Shown: positions 42,390-45,203 of the stretch, in pieces
Layout: each line of letters begins with the position of its first letter
How positions within the stretch are numbered: the first letter of the stretch is position 1
NCBI GenBank assembly: GCA_000758905.1
Contig: JRNA01000007.1
Coordinates: 1-45,203 of the forward strand
DNA length: 45,203 nucleotides
Origin: Clostridiales bacterium S5-A14a
Lineage (GTDB): Bacteria > Bacillota > Clostridia > Peptostreptococcales > Anaerovoracaceae
Direction of reading: 5' to 3'
Translations under genes and position numbers: made by a program
The notes under the pieces: model-generated
What the model saw: the letters and a program-made list of their open reading frames with translations, nothing else
What the model was told of the DNA's origin: nothing
Database searches by the model: none

Positions 42390-44420
42390 TTACATGTTAT
42401 ATACTAAGTTTGATTTAACTTCTCTAGGTAATGTAACGTTATATGTATTATGATCAACTGTTATATGTACTACAACGTCCATGGCGTTATTAATATTTCC
42501 AGCATCTATATCATCTTTTTCTGAACCTGGAGTTGCAAATGCTATACTAGTATTTCCAGTAAAGTTGACAGTTACATAGTGCTTACCATTGGATGCCTTT
42601 ACCTCTCCTAAAGTTGCCTCCGAGGTCTTTCCTTTGATATTAGTAAGTGAGAATTTAGGTTTAACATTTGAGTTTTTTGTTTCAACTTCAAATGTAACAC
42701 TTCCTACATAATCTTTGTTTGGAATGAAGTTTTGTATTCTAAACAATTTAACCGGATTAGTCCATGCTGCCTCATAACTATTTGTCATAGAATCAAATAC
42801 TGGATTTACTCCAATAACATTTCCATTTGTTGGGTTAACTATCTTTAGACTTGTTAACACATTGTTTTCTTGTTTATGTGCATTCAGTACATATGTTTTT
42901 GAGCTTCCGTTCGCTATAACTTGTACATTTACTGATTTAGATGTATCCTTGCCCAAATCAATTGTAGTCTTTCCATTATATGCTATTCCATCAATAGTTG
43001 CTTTTGCACCCTTAGCAAGATCTAGAGTTAAATCAAATGAATTTCTTCCATTATCTAACGTAACATCATATTTATCGACTTTTTTATCAAAGCCAGGAGT
43101 CATTTTAGCACCTGTTAAAGTAATGTTATTTAAGCCTGATTCTTTCTGGCTATCTTTGTTTGCTAGAGCAAATACATGACCACTGTCGTTCTTATAGTAA
43201 ATTGTGCCATCTTTACCTACCATAATTGGGCAAATGCAGTACTGCTGACCGCTCTTTTCTGGAACGAATAAGTCTTCATATGATGATTTATCTATTTCAC
43301 CATAATCATCTGTTGCTAGAACTTTCATTCCTCCTGGAGGAGCGTTATATGTAAAGTAAGCAAAGTTCTCATCCTGACCATCTTTAACTAGTGGTGCAGC
43401 CTGTGGGTATCCTGGTGAAATTACAGAAGAAATTGATTTTTCCATATCATTCACATCATAGGTTAAGAATTTATGACCAGCATCAGCTGAGAATTGACTT
43501 CCATTTGCAGCGCCAATATATACAACATCATCAACTATTGAAGGTGTACCAGTTGCCATATCACCAATATCTGTCTTATTAATATTACTAAAATCATTTG
43601 CATCAACTTTAAATAGATTACCAGATTTAGTTGTGAAATATAAGGAATTTCCATACTTAACAATAGTAGAGCGAATCTGCTCCTTCCCTACATTTGCGGT
43701 GTTAGCAACCTTTCCAGTAATAGCATTTACTTTTACTAGGTCTCCGCTATCTGAACCAAAGTATGCATAGTCGTCATCAACATAAGCTCCTGCCCAATAA
43801 TATCCAGCACTCTTATTTTCATGTTTCCACTGCATTTTACCATTTTTTGCATTTACGCATATATATGTACCTGGTCTTCCTTCTCCATTCCAAGTTCCTG
43901 TATAAATATATCCATTCTGATATACGATAGGTGAAATGGTCTGTCCACCAACTTTTTCTGATGTCCATATATGTTTTAGTTCTTTTGGATTACTTACATC
44001 TACGCCTTCTACTTGACCATTACCAACTTGAATGAATAGTTTACCATCTGCGTATGCCATTGGGTTTGTAGAAAATCCAACACTATCAGTTAGTTTTAAC
44101 CCTTCAGTTGGAGCAAGTTTTTCACCAGTGTTTTTATCTAGTCTATACAAAGTATTGCCTGCTGCAACATATACATATCCATCATCTCCTACGGTAGGTG
44201 GAGTAGGAGCAGCCGTCCATCCTTGTCCTAGTTTCTGGTCCCACTTGAGTTCTACATTAGCTGAACTTGTTGGTGTGTTATAATTAACTACACCGTTATT
44301 GAATTCTCCAGGTCTAAAGCCTGAGCATGCATAAGTTGCTTCAAATGGAACAAGTGTTACCAACATTGCTATTGACATTACTACAGTTCCGAACAACTTA
44401 ATAAAATTATTACGCTTCAT
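42390..44420 (-). CDS. Secreted PQQ-type beta-propeller with cadherin-like domain
   Basis: 676 residues with GGAGAGG upstream of the ATG. Signal peptide about 1-31. Residues about 50-450 show repeated propeller blades with the PQQ-enzyme/BamB pattern (GDDGYVYVAAGNTLYRLDKNTGE, NGYIYTGTWNG, DDYAYFGSDSGDLVKVNAITG, GKDGTIYYKNDSGHVFALANK). A cadherin-like beta-sandwich follows (about 450-530: KYDVTLDNGRNSFDLTLDL), then another beta domain. No sorting motif, membrane helix at the C-terminus or good lipobox is seen, so attachment must be non-covalent or via a partner. Its start overlaps the upstream wall-protein gene by 11 bp, a coupled operon. Confidence 0.85.
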   Translation of the reverse strand: MKRNNFIKLFGTVVMSIAMLVTLVPFEATYACSGFRPGEFNNGVVNYNTPTSSANVELKWDQKLGQGWTAAPTPPTVGDDGYVYVAAGNTLYRLDKNTGEKLAPTEGLKLTDSVGFSTNPMAYADGKLFIQVGNGQVEGVDVSNPKELKHIWTSEKVGGQTISPIVYQNGYIYTGTWNGEGRPGTYICVNAKNGKMQWKHENKSAGYYWAGAYVDDDYAYFGSDSGDLVKVNAITGKVANTANVGKEQIRSTIVKYGNSLYFTTKSGNLFKVDANDFSNINKTDIGDMATGTPSIVDDVVYIGAANGSQFSADAGHKFLTYDVNDMEKSISSVISPGYPQAAPLVKDGQDENFAYFTYNAPPGGMKVLATDDYGEIDKSSYEDLFVPEKSGQQYCICPIMVGKDGTIYYKNDSGHVFALANKDSQKESGLNNITLTGAKMTPGFDKKVDKYDVTLDNGRNSFDLTLDLAKGAKATIDGIAYNGKTTIDLGKDTSKSVNVQVIANGSSKTYVLNAHKQENNVLTSLKIVNPTNGNVIGVNPVFDSMTNSYEAAWTNPVKLFRIQNFIPNKDYVGSVTFEVETKNSNVKPKFSLTNIKGKTSEATLGEVKASNGKHYVTVNFTGNTSIAFATPGSEKDDIDAGNINNAMDVVVHITVDHNTYNVTLPREVKSNLVYNM

Positions 44421-45203
44421 AATTTTCCTCTCCTTTTTTTAAATAAATTATACTAAATAAAATGATGATTAATAATGTATACATTATCATCATAGTATCA
44501 TCACCTGTCTTAGGTGATCTAGCAATTGCGGTATTAGATGACTTAGCTATCTCAAACTCTGTAACAGCTTCACCTTTGCCACCATCAAAGGTAGCTCTAA
44601 AGCTATGTTTTCCAGGTGCTAAAGATTTTAGGAAACTTGGAGTCAAATCTATAATTGTACTGCCTTCTCTAGCTGTATAGTCTTTGTCAATAGTAAGTTT
44701 TTTACCGTCAACATAAACTTCTCCATTATTTAGGAAATGCTTATAATCTACATTAATTCTAAAAATAACTTTACCACCATTTGCAACATCTACTGCTGCC
44801 TCTGGCTTTTCTAAAAAGCTATACTCTATAATTGTGTCTCTTGAACTATTATCATCAGTAGCAGTTGTACTACCATCTGATGGTACATTACCATTATTAG
44901 TATTCGCTGTATTATCTTCTGAATATAATTTTAATAGTGTTTTGGCATCTTCTACATTAATGGAAATGTCTTTAAGTTCTTCTTTTGAAGTAACCTTATC
45001 GACTTTTGCCAAAGCTTCTCTCTTTAATTCATCAAATTTAGCTTTTGCAGCAGCAACTGACTCTTTAGTATATTTGCTTTCATCCTCAATGTTAAAGCTA
45101 ATATTTTCTAGCTCAGTCTTTTTATCTGCTTTTGCTTTCTTTAATAGCTCTGTATCTGCAGCTTCTTTAGTTTCTAGTAGTGCTTTCGCATCATCCATGT
45201 TGA
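44410..45203 (-). CDS. Helical-repeat/X2 wall protein, C-terminal part (N-terminus beyond window)
   Basis: Frame open to the right edge; 264 codons visible. Two three-helix repeats (ADKKTELENISFNIEDESKY, AAKAKFDELKREALAKVDKV) are followed by a short Asn/Thr/Ser linker, an X2-like Ig domain (VYVDGKKLTIDKDYTAREGS ... FLKSLAPGKHSFRATF), the sorting signal SPKTGDD, a hydrophobic helix and KKGEENYEA. It is a paralogue of the 1130-residue protein two genes downstream, with the same C-terminal order. Wall-anchored by sortase. First visible gene of the minus-strand operon; any promoter lies outside the window. Confidence 0.85.
   Translation of the reverse strand, partial: NMDDAKALLETKEAADTELLKKAKADKKTELENISFNIEDESKYTKESVAAAKAKFDELKREALAKVDKVTSKEELKDISINVEDAKTLLKLYSEDNTANTNNGNVPSDGSTTATDDNSSRDTIIEYSFLEKPEAAVDVANGGKVIFRINVDYKHFLNNGEVYVDGKKLTIDKDYTAREGSTIIDLTPSFLKSLAPGKHSFRATFDGGKGEAVTEFEIAKSSNTAIARSPKTGDDTMMIMYTLLIIILFSIIYLKKGEENYEA

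Overview
The window reads as low-GC Bacillota DNA, most likely a host-associated anaerobic clostridium. The pointers are AGGAGG-type ribosome binding sites, 3-hydroxybutyryl-CoA dehydrogenase, many sortase-type surface proteins with SHIRT, SdrD-B, isopeptide, BspA-like and X2-like modules, and Gram-positive style LexA and cobalamin control elements. An Eubacteriales Family XIII (Mogibacterium/Eubacterium-like) relative is my best guess, but it is not proven by anything here. I see no rRNA, tRNA, CRISPR array or intact insertion sequence.

Layout. 1-8.3 kb is a surface-protein region: a vWA/SdrD/SHIRT adhesin running off the left edge, a membrane-anchored HExxH protein, and a 1223-residue beta-helical, isopeptide-domain wall protein. 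Each large adhesin has a repeat at its control region: a (GTCT)12 microsatellite for the first and a G7 tract inside the promoter spacer for the other. 8.4-16.2 kb holds housekeeping and transport genes: radA (with a GC-rich segment), a GNAT acetyltransferase, an EF-G paralogue, and a two-gene MacB/FtsX-type ABC exporter. 16.4-20.6 kb is a peptide/acyl-amino-acid catabolic operon (D-aminoacylase-like amidohydrolase, YfcC-type carrier, M20 peptidase). 20.7-25.3 kb holds asnS, a macrodomain protein and a Zn/Cd P1B-ATPase with a His-rich tail. 25.4-28.9 kb is a probable SOS operon headed by a LexA-type box: KilA-N protein, Y-family polymerase, YolD-like protein and ArsC/Spx-like protein. 29-31.6 kb holds hbd and a BspA-like MPATG surface protein.

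31.6-45.2 kb is the most interesting part. A clear cobalamin riboswitch with a strong promoter and intrinsic terminator lies at 31.9-32.1 kb with no obvious gene of its own. Just upstream of it on the same strand ends a tightly packed minus-strand operon. In transcription order this encodes two paralogous helical-repeat/X2 wall proteins (the first runs off the right edge) with a secreted PQQ-type beta-propeller/cadherin-like protein between them, then a membrane-anchored protein with a DUF4430 (transcobalamin-like C-terminal) domain, a MoxR ATPase, a DUF58 protein, a membrane transglutaminase-like protein without its catalytic Cys, and a lipoprotein with prenyltransferase/terpene-cyclase-like alpha-toroid repeats. 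The alpha-toroid and the DUF4430 domain are the two halves of animal intrinsic factor/transcobalamin, so a cell-surface corrinoid-capture system is a reasonable hypothesis. It is inference, not shown by the sequence.
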